Positions 44,025 through 52,645 of a DNA stretch of 64,000 bases are shown one piece after another. This stretch comes from Candidatus Dactylopiibacterium carminicum (lineage in GTDB: Bacteria; Pseudomonadota; Gammaproteobacteria; Burkholderiales; Rhodocyclaceae), in contig NZ_MDUX01000004.1 in NCBI RefSeq assembly GCF_014736495.1, forward strand, positions 1-64,000, written 5' to 3'. Every line of letters starts with the position of its first letter. Positions within the stretch are counted from its first letter, which is position 1. Made by a program: the position numbers and the translations under genes. The notes under the pieces are model-generated. The model worked only from the letters and a program-made list of their open reading frames with translations, was not told where the DNA came from and did not search any database.

Positions 44025-44774
44025 TTATCCCCTTGCCTGTGCCTGCAGCGGGCTGGCAGCCACCACGGGGCGCACATCGTTGGCAGCAGCATTGCCCTGG
44101 GCCAGTTCCACGCGCGAGCCTGTCAGGAAGTAGGCATGCAGATCGTTGGCGAAGCGATGCAGTTTGTGCGACAGCGACTTGCTGCGACGGGCAATCGCGT
44201 TGTAGCCCAGCACGGCCGGAATCGCCACGAAAAGGCCGAGCGCGGTCATGATCAAGGCTTCGCCGACCGGGCCAGCCACCTGCCCGAGAGATGCCTGACC
44301 GGTCATGCCGATCACATGCAGCGCGTGGTAGATACCCCACACGGTGCCGAACAGGCCCACGAACGGTGCCGTACTGCCCACCGATGCGAGCACCGCCATG
44401 CCGCTCTGGGTCTTCTCCGCGTGCTCGTCGAGCGCATCCTTCAGGCAGCGGGCGATCCAGTCGCTGGGATCCAGCTTGCCCTGCAGCTCCGAACGCTCGA
44501 GTCTATGCGTGGTAGCCGCCTCCCCTGCACGGGCGAGGTTGTAGAACGGATTCTCGATGCGCGAGCCAAGCGAGTTCAGCGCCTCTTCCCAACTGCGTGC
44601 ATACCAGAAGCGGCTCTGCGCGTTTTGCGCCAGCCCGCGCAGGCGCAGCAACTTGCCAGCCTTGACGATCATCACCGACCAGGAAGAGACGGACATGATC
44701 AGCAGCACGACGGTAAGGAAATGGCTGATGAAATCGCCCTGGTTCCAGTAGGCGACAAGATCGAGTTGGTTCAT
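44025..44774 (-). CDS. exbB: ExbB/TolQ proton channel protein
   Basis: This 249-residue protein has three membrane segments: SHFLTVVLLIMSVSSWSVMI, MAVLASVGSTAPFVGLFGTVWGIYHAL (the conserved GLFGTVWG region) and ALGLFVAIPAVLGYNA. Between them is a large cytosolic loop. It forms the proton channel that drives TonB. The gene order tonB-exbB-exbD, all leftward with short spacers, marks one operon. Confidence 0.95.
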   Translation of the reverse strand: MNQLDLVAYWNQGDFISHFLTVVLLIMSVSSWSVMIVKAGKLLRLRGLAQNAQSRFWYARSWEEALNSLGSRIENPFYNLARAGEAATTHRLERSELQGKLDPSDWIARCLKDALDEHAEKTQSGMAVLASVGSTAPFVGLFGTVWGIYHALHVIGMTGQASLGQVAGPVGEALIMTALGLFVAIPAVLGYNAIARRSKSLSHKLHRFANDLHAYFLTGSRVELAQGNAAANDVRPVVAASPLQAQARG

Positions 44775-44825
44775 GGGGTTACCTCTTGAAACGCGTGAAG
44801 AAGGAGGAGGAATGGCTCAACTGGC

Positions 44826-45683
44826 TCAGTTGGAAGGAATGAAATCGAAGGGCTGCAGAGCGCTCACGCGGATGGCACGCCCGGCCACGCGATACGGTCT
44901 GCATGCGGCGCCCAGAGCAGCATTGCGCGCGGCTTCATCGAGCATTGCGTGGCCACTGCTGCGGATCACGTCTGCACTGGTGACCCGCCCCTGCGAATCC
45001 ATCACCAGGCGGACCGTGACCTGCCCGGCCAGGCCCTGGCGGCGCGCGCTGCGCGGATAGTCCGGCCGTGGCACGGCGCAATCGATCTGGCTGACCTCCT
45101 GCGGCGCCTGCTTGTCGGGGTCCAGCATGTCGGGATGACCGCTGGTGCTCCCCGCAGCCGCAGGGGTCGCGGTGACGGGCGGAATGGAAACCTGGGGTGC
45201 CGGTGCCACCGACGCTGCCGGCGGAGGTGTTTCAGGCACGGGAGCAGGCACTTCAGGCGCCTGGGCTACCACGCGTGTGGCTGGCGCCTCGCTCACAACG
45301 ACCTTGCGCTCGATCACCGGTGGAGCCACCGGTCTGGGCTCGGGTCTGGGAGGCTGAGGTTTCGGTTCCGGTGGCTGCGGCCTGGGCTCCGGCTGCGCGA
45401 GCGCCGCAACAGCCTCGCTTCTGGCTGCTACCAGCCGGACTCTCAGGGAGCCGTTCTCTCCCTTTGCCGACGGTGGATCGATACCGATCAGCTGGGTCAG
45501 CGCGAGCGCCAACACGCAGACATGTGCCAGCACAACGAGCGCAAACACACCGCTTCCCGTCAGCCAATCCCTGTGCAGTACGGACTCTTCCGGCCCCCCG
45601 GCCATACGCCATCCCGCACCACCGGGAATCAAAGGCGCCGACGATGCGGACGGTGCGCGGCCAAATGCTTCCAGGACTGCCAT
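44826..45683 (-). CDS. tonB: Energy transducer TonB
   Basis: TonB spans the periplasm and opens outer-membrane receptors. The 285-residue protein has a membrane anchor near residues 42-65 (GVFALVVLAHVCVLALALTQL). A long Pro-rich region with PEPRPQPPEPKP-type repeats follows. The C-terminal domain has YPRSARRQGLAGQVTVRLV and the usual DEAARNAAL helix. ATG 45683 follows a GGGAG site; the longer upstream frame runs through the spacer and is rejected. A CTGTCACTTTTC-N11-CACA motif, shared with two other operons, lies about 107 bases upstream. Confidence 0.94.
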   Translation of the reverse strand: MAVLEAFGRAPSASSAPLIPGGAGWRMAGGPEESVLHRDWLTGSGVFALVVLAHVCVLALALTQLIGIDPPSAKGENGSLRVRLVAARSEAVAALAQPEPRPQPPEPKPQPPRPEPRPVAPPVIERKVVVSEAPATRVVAQAPEVPAPVPETPPPAASVAPAPQVSIPPVTATPAAAGSTSGHPDMLDPDKQAPQEVSQIDCAVPRPDYPRSARRQGLAGQVTVRLVMDSQGRVTSADVIRSSGHAMLDEAARNAALGAACRPYRVAGRAIRVSALQPFDFIPSN

Positions 45684-45790
45684 CAGAGAACTCCCACGGA
45701 TACGGCCAACCGCCGGGAGACAGGCTTGAAGCGTCGGTTCTGGATCAAACGCGGCATGACACATTCCTTTTCCACTGCTTTTGCAATGTC

Positions 45791-45817
45791 TGTGCAATGA
45801 AAAGGGAAAAGTGACAG
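45791..45817 (-). promoter_or_regulatory. Shared FecI-region promoter motif upstream of tonB
   Basis: On the minus strand CTGTCACTTTTC (45817-45806) is followed after 11 bases by CACA (45794-45791). The same two blocks with the same spacing occur before the ABC transporter gene (47554-47580) and the TonB receptor gene (59466-59440). It lies in the fecR-tonB spacer, pointing at tonB. It is probably an ECF sigma-factor promoter or an activator site. Confidence 0.72.
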
Positions 45818-45838
45818 CCAGGAATGCGGAAAGACGGC

Positions 45839-46762
45839 TCAGACAGCTTCGATGCTGACCCACCACGGCGTGACGCTGCGGATGCGCACCGGCAGCACGC
45901 TGGCGATGGCACGCAGGGCGCGGTCCGGCTCATCCAGCGGGAAGAGACCGCTCACCCGCATGGATGCCGCGGAGCTAGCCACTCTCAGCACACCTGCACG
46001 ATAATCCGCCAGCGCCTCCACAACCTCCACCAGCGGGCGATCGTCCACCTGCAACAAACCCTCTTCCCAGGCGGTCTCGGCAAGCACGGACACGCCCTGA
46101 AGCAGATAGATGCCGGCGTCTCCGAACGAGGCCAGCTGCCCGGCCTCCAGCATACGACTCAGGCCACGCCCCGACTGCAGCAGGATCTCTCCATCCAGCA
46201 CCGCCAGACGGCTCACACCACGCTTGTGGCGTACCGCCAGCGCTGCCGGCCTTTCGGCATGGACGATCCCGTTTGCCGTGCGGATCTGCCAGGATTCGCC
46301 TGTTGCGGGTGTACGCAACAGGACTTCTCCCTCGATCAGATCGACCGCTTGAGCACTCAGGTTCAGCGAAGTCCGCGCATTGAGCAGCAGCGTGCCGCCA
46401 TCGGCCAGCGTGATCCGCTGCCGCCTGCCGACGGGGGTACGGTGGTCGGCCATCATCCCGCTCAGTTCAGGCTGATACCGTACTAGGCCGGACGACACCA
46501 CACCTGCCGCAGCAAGCCCCAACAATCCTTTCACCGCACGGCGCCGGGACAGCAAGGCCTTGTGCATCGCCACGGGCTCGCCCTGGCACTGCGCCAGCCC
46601 GCCCAACACACCCTCGATGCGCCGGCAGGCCGCTTCATGCCGGGGATCGGCGTCACGCCATCCCTCGAAGGCCTCTCTGTCCTGGATGGTGGCTGCGCCC
46701 GAACGCAACAAGACCATCCATTCGACGGCCTGGTTCGCGATCGGATCGGCCAGCGCGCTCAT
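45839..46762 (-). CDS. fecR: FecR family anti-sigma/signal-transducing protein
   Basis: Inner-membrane regulator of 307 residues that passes a signal from a TonB receptor to its sigma factor. The N-terminal DUF4880-like segment has ANQAVEWMVLLRSG and FEGWRDADPRHEAACRR. One membrane segment lies near AVKGLLGLAAAGVVSSGL. The periplasmic FecR domain has RRQRITLADGGTLLLNARTSL, split at the conserved L-x-D-G-x-x-V/L-x-L-N, and IRTANGIVHA. ATG 46762 lies just after the fecI stop; an upstream in-frame extension is a shadow of fecI. Confidence 0.93.
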   Translation of the reverse strand: MSALADPIANQAVEWMVLLRSGAATIQDREAFEGWRDADPRHEAACRRIEGVLGGLAQCQGEPVAMHKALLSRRRAVKGLLGLAAAGVVSSGLVRYQPELSGMMADHRTPVGRRQRITLADGGTLLLNARTSLNLSAQAVDLIEGEVLLRTPATGESWQIRTANGIVHAERPAALAVRHKRGVSRLAVLDGEILLQSGRGLSRMLEAGQLASFGDAGIYLLQGVSVLAETAWEEGLLQVDDRPLVEVVEALADYRAGVLRVASSAASMRVSGLFPLDEPDRALRAIASVLPVRIRSVTPWWVSIEAV

Positions 46763-46763
46763 C

Positions 46764-47282
46764 TCAAGCCTCGGCCGCCGCGTAGCAGCAGGCCAGCGCC
46801 TTGGCCATGTACTGCCGAACCATGCTGGCCGACACTCCGAGCTGCTCACCGATCTCGGCATAGGTCAGGCCGTCGAGCTGGCTGTAGAGGAAAGCGCTAC
46901 GCGCCTTGGCGGACAGGCCATCCAGTGCCTGGTCGATTGCCAACAGCGACTCCACCAGCTGCGCTCGATCCTCGGGCGATGGATGGACGGCCTCGGGCAT
47001 CTGTGCCAGCACGTTCAGATAGGCACGTTCGAGATCCCGCCGCCGCCAGGTTTCGTACATCACACGCTGGGCAATGGTGGTGAGCATGGCACGTGGCTCG
47101 CGCACATGATCGAGATCCGGTAGCGCGGCCAGCTGCGCAAACGCTTCGGACGCCACATCCTCGGCCTGGAAACCGCAACCGAGCCTGAAACGCAGGCGCT
47201 CGGCCAGCCAGCGGTAATCGCTGCGGAAGATCAGGCTCAGCGCCTCATGGCGCTTATGTTCGGGGCGGGGGTTGCTACTCAT
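46764..47282 (-). CDS. fecI: FecI-type ECF RNA polymerase sigma factor
   Basis: Extracytoplasmic-function sigma factor of 172 residues with region 2 (EALSLIFRSDYRWLAERLRFRLGC..., core DVASEAFAQLAAL) and region 4 (AFLYSQLDGLTYAEIGEQLGVSASMVRQYMAKAL, helix-turn-helix YAEIGEQLGVS). It matches iron-starvation sigma factors. fecR follows after one base, then tonB, exbB and exbD. A receptor with an STN signalling domain, the usual third partner, is encoded 9.7 kb away. Its own upstream region lacks the motif found before tonB. Confidence 0.93.
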   Translation of the reverse strand: MSSNPRPEHKRHEALSLIFRSDYRWLAERLRFRLGCGFQAEDVASEAFAQLAALPDLDHVREPRAMLTTIAQRVMYETWRRRDLERAYLNVLAQMPEAVHPSPEDRAQLVESLLAIDQALDGLSAKARSAFLYSQLDGLTYAEIGEQLGVSASMVRQYMAKALACCYAAAEA

Positions 47283-47553
47283 GACGGGCTACCAGACTGG
47301 CACGAAAGGGCAGTTTCTGTTGCGAACTAGCAAACAACATGCCGCTCTCCGGCAAAGCGCCGTCACTCCGAGAAAATTGCTTCTGGCAAAAGGTTACGGA
47401 ACGCAAACTTTCGCGCCTGTTGAGCCAATTTGGTGAAAAAAACAGCACGACGCACCACTTCATGACATCGATCAAGGCCGGTCAGTATTCGACCTCCGAC
47501 ACAGGCACGCCAACGACTTTTCTCTTCTTTCGATATGTGAAATTACCTGGCGA

Positions 47554-47580
47554 CTGTCACTTTTCAGGACTGGCTGCACA
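47554..47580 (+). promoter_or_regulatory. Shared FecI-region promoter motif upstream of the ABC transporter
   Basis: CTGTCACTTTTC (47554-47565), 11 bases, then CACA (47577-47580) on the + strand. Blocks and spacing are identical to those before tonB and the TonB receptor gene. The distance to the transporter start is 269 bases, but about 206 of these are a repeat element. Without it the distance would be about 63 bases, close to the 56 at the receptor gene. Confidence 0.72.
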
Positions 47581-47591
47581 TGGAGTGGTAA

Positions 47592-47798
47592 GAACCTGTT
47601 CGAAGTCTGTAGCGAAAGGCCGTCAGCGGCACGAAGGGCAACACAGGAACAGGAGTGTATGTGGCTACACGAGGCCGCAGGCAGCGGTTTCGCACAGCAC
47701 GCTGCACGCCTGACCGGCGGGCTGTACAAGGCCAGCCGCAGGCGGCCGAGCAGCGCACGGACCTCAGTCACGACATCGCAGCAAGACCATGAACAGGT
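47592..47798. mobile_element. MITE-like element with terminal inverted repeats, copy A
   Basis: The element begins AACCTGTTCGAAGTCTGTAG and ends GCAAGACCATGAACAGGT, so the ends are inverted repeats (ACCTGTTC / GAACAGGT). It is related to copy B at 50954-51092. The two share CTGTAGCGAAAGGC-GTCAGCG, CACAGGAA...GTGTATG..TACACGAGG, and CATCGCAGCAAGAC-ATGAACAGG. Copy A is longer by about 70 bases in its centre. No transposase is encoded. It lies between a promoter-like motif and the ABC transporter gene. Confidence 0.7.
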
Positions 47799-47849
47799 AC
47801 CAAGACGCGGTGCAACGCCTCGCGCCTCCATTCCCCTGAGCCGACAGCA

Positions 47850-49565
47850 ATGAATCCTTCAGCCAGAAAACAGTACCGAACCCCTTTGAGAGCGCTGTTC
47901 CTGCCTTTCTGGCTCTCGCGCGAAGCCCGGGTGGCAATCCCCATGCTTCTGCTCATCCTCGCGATCACGTTCTATGGCGTATATCTGAGCATCTGGGCCA
48001 ACGAGTTGCTCGGCCAGTTCACGGACGCCCTCGTCGGCAGGCAGTGGGGGGCGATCAAGTCACTGTTCATCGTCTCGGTGGCTGTCGCAATCGCCGACAG
48101 CTGCCTTACCTATGTGCGCGTAATGCTGGATAGCCGCCTCAAGCTTCGCTGGCGGGTCTGGATGACGCGGCAGTTTCTCGATCGCTGGACAACGGCAGGC
48201 GCCTACTACGCCATCGAACGCGACGGCCTGTTGAGCAATGCGGATCAACGCATCGCCGAGGACGTGAAGAACTTCACCGGCAGTCTGTTGCAGATGTCCC
48301 TGAATATTGTCCAGGTCACAGCAACGGTGGTGTCGTTCAGTATCGTGCTCTATCGACTCTCCGGCGATCTGGACCTGTCTCCCTGGGGTATCGCGCTGAC
48401 GATTCCGGCATACATGCTTCTTGCATGCTTCCTGCATCAGGGCATGGCGCTGCTGGTCACCCACCTGACAGGGCGACCGTTGATGCAGCTGAACCACCAC
48501 AACGAAACGGTGGAGGCCAACTTCCGCCATCTGGCTGTCCAGTTGCGCGAAAACGCAGAGCAGGTCGCATTCAACCAGGGCGGAGAAAGCGAAAGCACCC
48601 GCCTGCAGTCGCGCTTCGAAAGCGTACGGCTCAACAACATCAAGATGATCTGGTGCGAACTGCGCCTGGGTATCGCACGGGCGGTCTATGGCCACCTGAC
48701 GGAGCCCATCCCCACGCTGCTTGCTCTGCCCGCCTTTCTGGCAGGCCATACCACCTATGGCGAGATGGTTCGCATCACCCGGGCCTATTCTTCGGTATCA
48801 GGCTCCCTGAACTTCTTCCAGCAGGCCTACACCGGTTTTGCCCAGCTCGTGGCGGTCACGCGCCGTCTGCGTGAGCTCTCCGATGCGATCAGCAAAGCTG
48901 AGCATGTCGAAGCGGGCATCCGACACGATACCGACAGCCCCTCGGGCATCCGTACGGATGGGGCACTGGAGCTGCGTACGCCGACAGACCAGACGCTGAC
49001 CACCGTTCCTCAGATTGCCTTCACAACCGGTGAGCGCTGGCTGGTGCGCGGCCCATCCGGCACCGGTAAGAGCACCCTGCTGCGGGCGCTGGCGGGTCTA
49101 TGGCCTTATGGCAACGGCCGGGTACACACACCGGCGCGAGGCATGATGTTCGTACCACAGCGCAGCTACATCCCTTCCGGCAGCCTGCGTGCGGCGGTCA
49201 GTTATCCCGAGGCCATAGGCCACTTCAGTGACGAGGACATCCGCCAGGCCCTCACCACCTGCCGTCTAGAAGCACTGAGCGCACGGCTCAATGATGAAGA
49301 ACGCTGGCAACAGGTGCTTTCCGGCGGCGAACAGCAGCGCCTGGCCCTGGCCCGCGTGCTGCTGCACCGGCCGGATTACGTCTTCCTTGATGAAGCCAGC
49401 AGCGCGCTGGACAACGATATCGAGGCGCACGTGTATGGCGAGGTGATGCGGCAGTTGCCGAAGAGTTGCGTGGTCAGCGTGGCGCACCGGGACTCCCTCC
49501 TGCGTCTGCACGATCGCGTGCTCGATATCGGAACGCCCCCCGCACCGCAAGGCGCCTCCGCCTGA
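47850..49565 (+). CDS. ABC transporter, fused membrane and ATPase domains, SbmA/BacA-YddA type
   Basis: Inner-membrane transporter of 571 residues. The N-terminal membrane domain is of the ABC_membrane_2 type with about six helices (VAIPMLLLILAITFYGVYLSI; conserved RWRVWMTRQFLDRWTTAGAYY; DQRIAEDVKNF). The C-terminal ATPase has Walker A GPSGTGKST near 400, signature LSGGEQQRLAL near 490 and Walker B FLDEASSALD near 511. The family includes peptide importers SbmA/BacA (without ATPase) and YddA. The gene is 44 bases before pmbA and likely co-transcribed with pmbA and tldD. The direction of transport and substrate are unknown. Confidence 0.88.
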   Translation: MNPSARKQYRTPLRALFLPFWLSREARVAIPMLLLILAITFYGVYLSIWANELLGQFTDALVGRQWGAIKSLFIVSVAVAIADSCLTYVRVMLDSRLKLRWRVWMTRQFLDRWTTAGAYYAIERDGLLSNADQRIAEDVKNFTGSLLQMSLNIVQVTATVVSFSIVLYRLSGDLDLSPWGIALTIPAYMLLACFLHQGMALLVTHLTGRPLMQLNHHNETVEANFRHLAVQLRENAEQVAFNQGGESESTRLQSRFESVRLNNIKMIWCELRLGIARAVYGHLTEPIPTLLALPAFLAGHTTYGEMVRITRAYSSVSGSLNFFQQAYTGFAQLVAVTRRLRELSDAISKAEHVEAGIRHDTDSPSGIRTDGALELRTPTDQTLTTVPQIAFTTGERWLVRGPSGTGKSTLLRALAGLWPYGNGRVHTPARGMMFVPQRSYIPSGSLRAAVSYPEAIGHFSDEDIRQALTTCRLEALSARLNDEERWQQVLSGGEQQRLALARVLLHRPDYVFLDEASSALDNDIEAHVYGEVMRQLPKSCVVSVAHRDSLLRLHDRVLDIGTPPAPQGASA

Positions 49566-49609
49566 ATGCCTTCTCAACACCCTTCCGTAGCAGCAAGGAC
49601 CTTCATTGC

Positions 49610-50953
49610 ATGAACAATCTCTTTCCCCACGATCAGGCCGGGCTCGATGCCATCACCGCAGCCTTGCTCGATGCAGCCCGGCGGCATGGCGCCACGGATG
49701 CCGTGGCCAGCGTTTCAGAGAACAAGGGGCAGACTGCCCATCTGCGCCAGGGCCGCATCCGGGCACTGAGCCGGGAGGTGAGCTGTGGCCTGTCGCTGGC
49801 GGTGTATATCGGGCAGCGTCAGGGCCACACCCACTCGACCGACTTCACGCCGGACAGTCTGGAAGAAATGGCCAGGGCAGCCTGCGCGATTGCGCAGCAC
49901 ACGCAGGAAGATCCTTTTGCCGGGCTGCCGGACACCGACGCGCTCTGCAAGACCCCACTCGACCTGGATCTCTACCATCCCTGGGAGCCGGATAGCGAAA
50001 CGCTGGTCACGCTGGCACGGCAGATCGAAGAAGGTATCGCGGACTGGCCCGAAGCCGCGAGTGACGGCGCCTGGGCCTCGGCCGGACAATCCCAGGTGCG
50101 GCTCGCCAACAGCCGCGGCTTCAGCGCCGGCTACGCCCAGTCCTACCATGGCTTCACCGCCAGCGTGCTGGCAGCGCGTGACGACATCCGCTGCCGTGAG
50201 TTCTGGCACGAAGGCGGGCGGCGGCAAGGTGAGCTTCCCGCTGCGAAACAGATCGGCGCCCAGGCTGCGGGACGCGCAATCTCCCTGCTGGACCAGCGCC
50301 CCATCGCGAGCGGCGAATTCCCCGTGCTGTTCGACGCGCGCAGCGCCATCTCCCTGCTCCAGCACCTGTGCCAGGCCATCAGTGGTCGGCCGCTGTACAT
50401 GAAGACCAGCTTCCTTGGCGAACGCTTCGGCCAGCCGATCTTCCCCGAGCATATCGATGTCATTGAGGATCCGTTCATCCCCGGCGCCCTGGCCAGCCAG
50501 CCCTTCGATACGGAGGGCATCAGCGCCAGCCGGCGCGTGCTGGTCGAATCCGGTGTGCTGCGCGGCGCGCTGCTCGGCCAGTACTCTGCACGCAGACTGG
50601 GCCTGCCGGTCACTGGCAATGCCGGCGGCAACACCAATGTGCAGATCGCCAGCCGCCTCACTCGGCCCGATGACGATCTGGCCGCGATGTTGAGAAAGCT
50701 CGGCACCGGCCTGATGGTGACGAATCTTTCCGGCGAAGGCGCACGCCTGATCAATGGCGACTACTCGCGCGCCGCACGTGGTTTCTGGGTCGAGCGCGGA
50801 GAGATCCGTCACGCCGTGGATGGCGTGACCATCGCCGGCAACCTGCTTGAGATGTGGCAGTCGATCGCCGCCATCGGCGCCGACACCTTTGTCAGCGGAG
50901 CCTTCAGCACCGGCTCCATCCTCCTTTCCCGCATGCATGTGGCCAGCCGCTAA
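49610..50953 (+). CDS. pmbA: Metalloprotease subunit PmbA (TldE)
   Basis: The 447-residue partner of TldD. The TldD/TldE complex degrades or trims unstructured peptides, including microcin B17 precursor and CcdA antitoxin in E. coli. Family features are the N-terminal Q-x-G-R-I-R-A-L-S-R-E segment, GHTHSTDFTPDSLEEMA, FDTEGISASRRVLVESGVLRGALLGQYSARRLG and TGNAGG. The final part reads GEIRHAVDGVTIAGNLLEMW. As expected for TldE, it lacks the HExxxH zinc motif. ATG 49610 follows AAGGA. A repeat element separates it from tldD. Confidence 0.94.
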   Translation: MNNLFPHDQAGLDAITAALLDAARRHGATDAVASVSENKGQTAHLRQGRIRALSREVSCGLSLAVYIGQRQGHTHSTDFTPDSLEEMARAACAIAQHTQEDPFAGLPDTDALCKTPLDLDLYHPWEPDSETLVTLARQIEEGIADWPEAASDGAWASAGQSQVRLANSRGFSAGYAQSYHGFTASVLAARDDIRCREFWHEGGRRQGELPAAKQIGAQAAGRAISLLDQRPIASGEFPVLFDARSAISLLQHLCQAISGRPLYMKTSFLGERFGQPIFPEHIDVIEDPFIPGALASQPFDTEGISASRRVLVESGVLRGALLGQYSARRLGLPVTGNAGGNTNVQIASRLTRPDDDLAAMLRKLGTGLMVTNLSGEGARLINGDYSRAARGFWVERGEIRHAVDGVTIAGNLLEMWQSIAAIGADTFVSGAFSTGSILLSRMHVASR

Positions 50954-51092
50954 AAGCCTGCTCAAAGTCTGTAGCGAAAGGCTGTCAGCGAGGCGAAGCT
51001 CAACACAGGAAGCGGCGTGTATGGGGATACACGAGGATTCCGAGCAGCACATGAGCCCCGATCGCGGCATCGCAGCAAGACTATGAACAGGC
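50954..51092. mobile_element. MITE-like element with terminal inverted repeats, copy B
   Basis: It begins AAGCCTGCTCAAAGTCTGTA just after the pmbA stop and ends CAAGACTATGAACAGGCTT before tldD, giving inverted ends (AAGCCTGYTC / GAACAGGCTT). It is related along its length to copy A at 47592-47798 but shorter in the centre. It is inserted in the spacer of what is otherwise a pmbA-tldD operon. Confidence 0.7.
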
Positions 51093-51120
51093 TTCAAAGC
51101 CAGTCCAGGACCTATCGAAC

Positions 51121-52572
51121 ATGAATTCAGCCCTAACCCCGCTACAACTTGCACAGGCAGGCCTGCTCGCACCGAATGGCCTGGACGTCCAGGATCTTTC
51201 GCGCACGCTTGATGCCGTGATGGCGCACGCCGTAGACGCCGCCGATCTCTATCTGCAAAACAGCCGCCACGAAAGCTGGAGCCTTGAAGGCGGCATCGTG
51301 CGCTCCAGCAGCTTTTCACGCGATCAGGGCTTCGGCCTGCGTGCCCTGGATCAGGATCAATCCGCCTTCGCCTTCTCGCAACAGATCTCCCATGCACGCC
51401 TGCTCGAAGCCGCTGCCTCGGTGCGCGCCATCGCGCGCCAGGGCGGCGAGGGTCGCGCCGCCATCGCAGCACACCCATCGCTTGGACATCCGGCGCGTTA
51501 TGACACGCAGGACCCGCTGGCATCACGCGACGCGCAGGCCAAGATCGCATTGCTCGAACGCATCGATCGCCAGGCACGCGCGCTCGACAGCCGCGTGAGC
51601 GAAGTGAACGCCTCGCTCAACTGTGCGCACGAAACCATTCTGGTGATGCGCCAGGACGGCAGGCTCGTGGCGGACGTACGCCCGATGCTCAGGCTTTCGG
51701 TCTTCGTGATCGTTACCCGTGGCAATCAGCGGGAATCGGCCAGCAGCGGCATCGGCGGCCGCTTCACTTTCGACGCCGTCACTGAAGAAACGCTCGACGC
51801 CACACTCCGGCAAGTGGTGGATGAAGCCCTGATCAAGCTGGATGCTCAGCCTTCGCCTTCCGGCGAAATGGCGGTAGTGATCGGCCCGGGCTGGCCCGGC
51901 ATGCTGCTGCACGAAGCGGTCGGCCACGGCTTCGAGGGAGATTTCACCCGCCAGGGCTCGTCGATCTACAGCGGACGCATCGGGCAACAGGTTGCAGCAG
52001 CCGGGGTGACGATCGTCGATAACGGCACCCTGCCCGGCCATTGCGGCTCCCTCACGGTCGATGACGAAGGCGAAGCCAGTCAGGAAACCGTGCTGATCGA
52101 GAACGGCATCCTGCGTGGCTTCATGCAGGATGGCATGAACGCCCGGCTCTCCGGCGTGGCGCCGACCGGCAACGGCCGGCGCCAGTCCTACGCCCATTTG
52201 CCGATGCCACGCATGACCAATACCTATATGCGTGCGGGCATTTCCGATCCACAGGAAATCATCGCCTCGGTGAAATCCGGGCTATATCTCGCCAACCTCG
52301 GCAGTGGGCAGGTGGATATCGTCAGTGGCCGCTTCACCTTCCAGAGCGCCCTGGCCTACCGGATCGAGAATGGCCGCCTGGGCGCGCCGGTGAAAGGCGC
52401 GACCCTGACCGGCCATGGTCCGGAAGTGATGCAGCGCATCTCGATGGTCGGCAACGATCTCGCGCTGGATCCAGGCTTCGCGACCTGTGGCAAGGCGGGC
52501 CAGAATGTACCGGTCTGTGTCGGCCAGCCGACCCTGAAAGTCGACCGGCTGCTGGTGGGTGGCACCGCCTGA
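51121..52572 (+). CDS. tldD: Metalloprotease TldD
   Basis: Catalytic subunit of the TldD/TldE peptidase, 483 residues. The zinc motif HEAVGHGFEGD (near residue 264) fits HExxxH. Other family segments are SSFSRDQGFGLRAL near the N-terminus, GWPGMLLHEAVG, DDEGEASQETVLIENGILRGFM, MPRMTNTYM and the C-terminal GKAGQNVPVCVGQP. It lies 28 bases after the repeat element that follows pmbA. It is convergent with the pyroglutamyl peptidase gene. Confidence 0.95.
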   Translation: MNSALTPLQLAQAGLLAPNGLDVQDLSRTLDAVMAHAVDAADLYLQNSRHESWSLEGGIVRSSSFSRDQGFGLRALDQDQSAFAFSQQISHARLLEAAASVRAIARQGGEGRAAIAAHPSLGHPARYDTQDPLASRDAQAKIALLERIDRQARALDSRVSEVNASLNCAHETILVMRQDGRLVADVRPMLRLSVFVIVTRGNQRESASSGIGGRFTFDAVTEETLDATLRQVVDEALIKLDAQPSPSGEMAVVIGPGWPGMLLHEAVGHGFEGDFTRQGSSIYSGRIGQQVAAAGVTIVDNGTLPGHCGSLTVDDEGEASQETVLIENGILRGFMQDGMNARLSGVAPTGNGRRQSYAHLPMPRMTNTYMRAGISDPQEIIASVKSGLYLANLGSGQVDIVSGRFTFQSALAYRIENGRLGAPVKGATLTGHGPEVMQRISMVGNDLALDPGFATCGKAGQNVPVCVGQPTLKVDRLLVGGTA

Positions 52573-52645
52573 TTTCATGCCGTTTTGCATTCAAGCGCAG
52601 AACAGGGCGACCCGACGCTGTTGTACGTTTGAAGACTAGGCTGTA

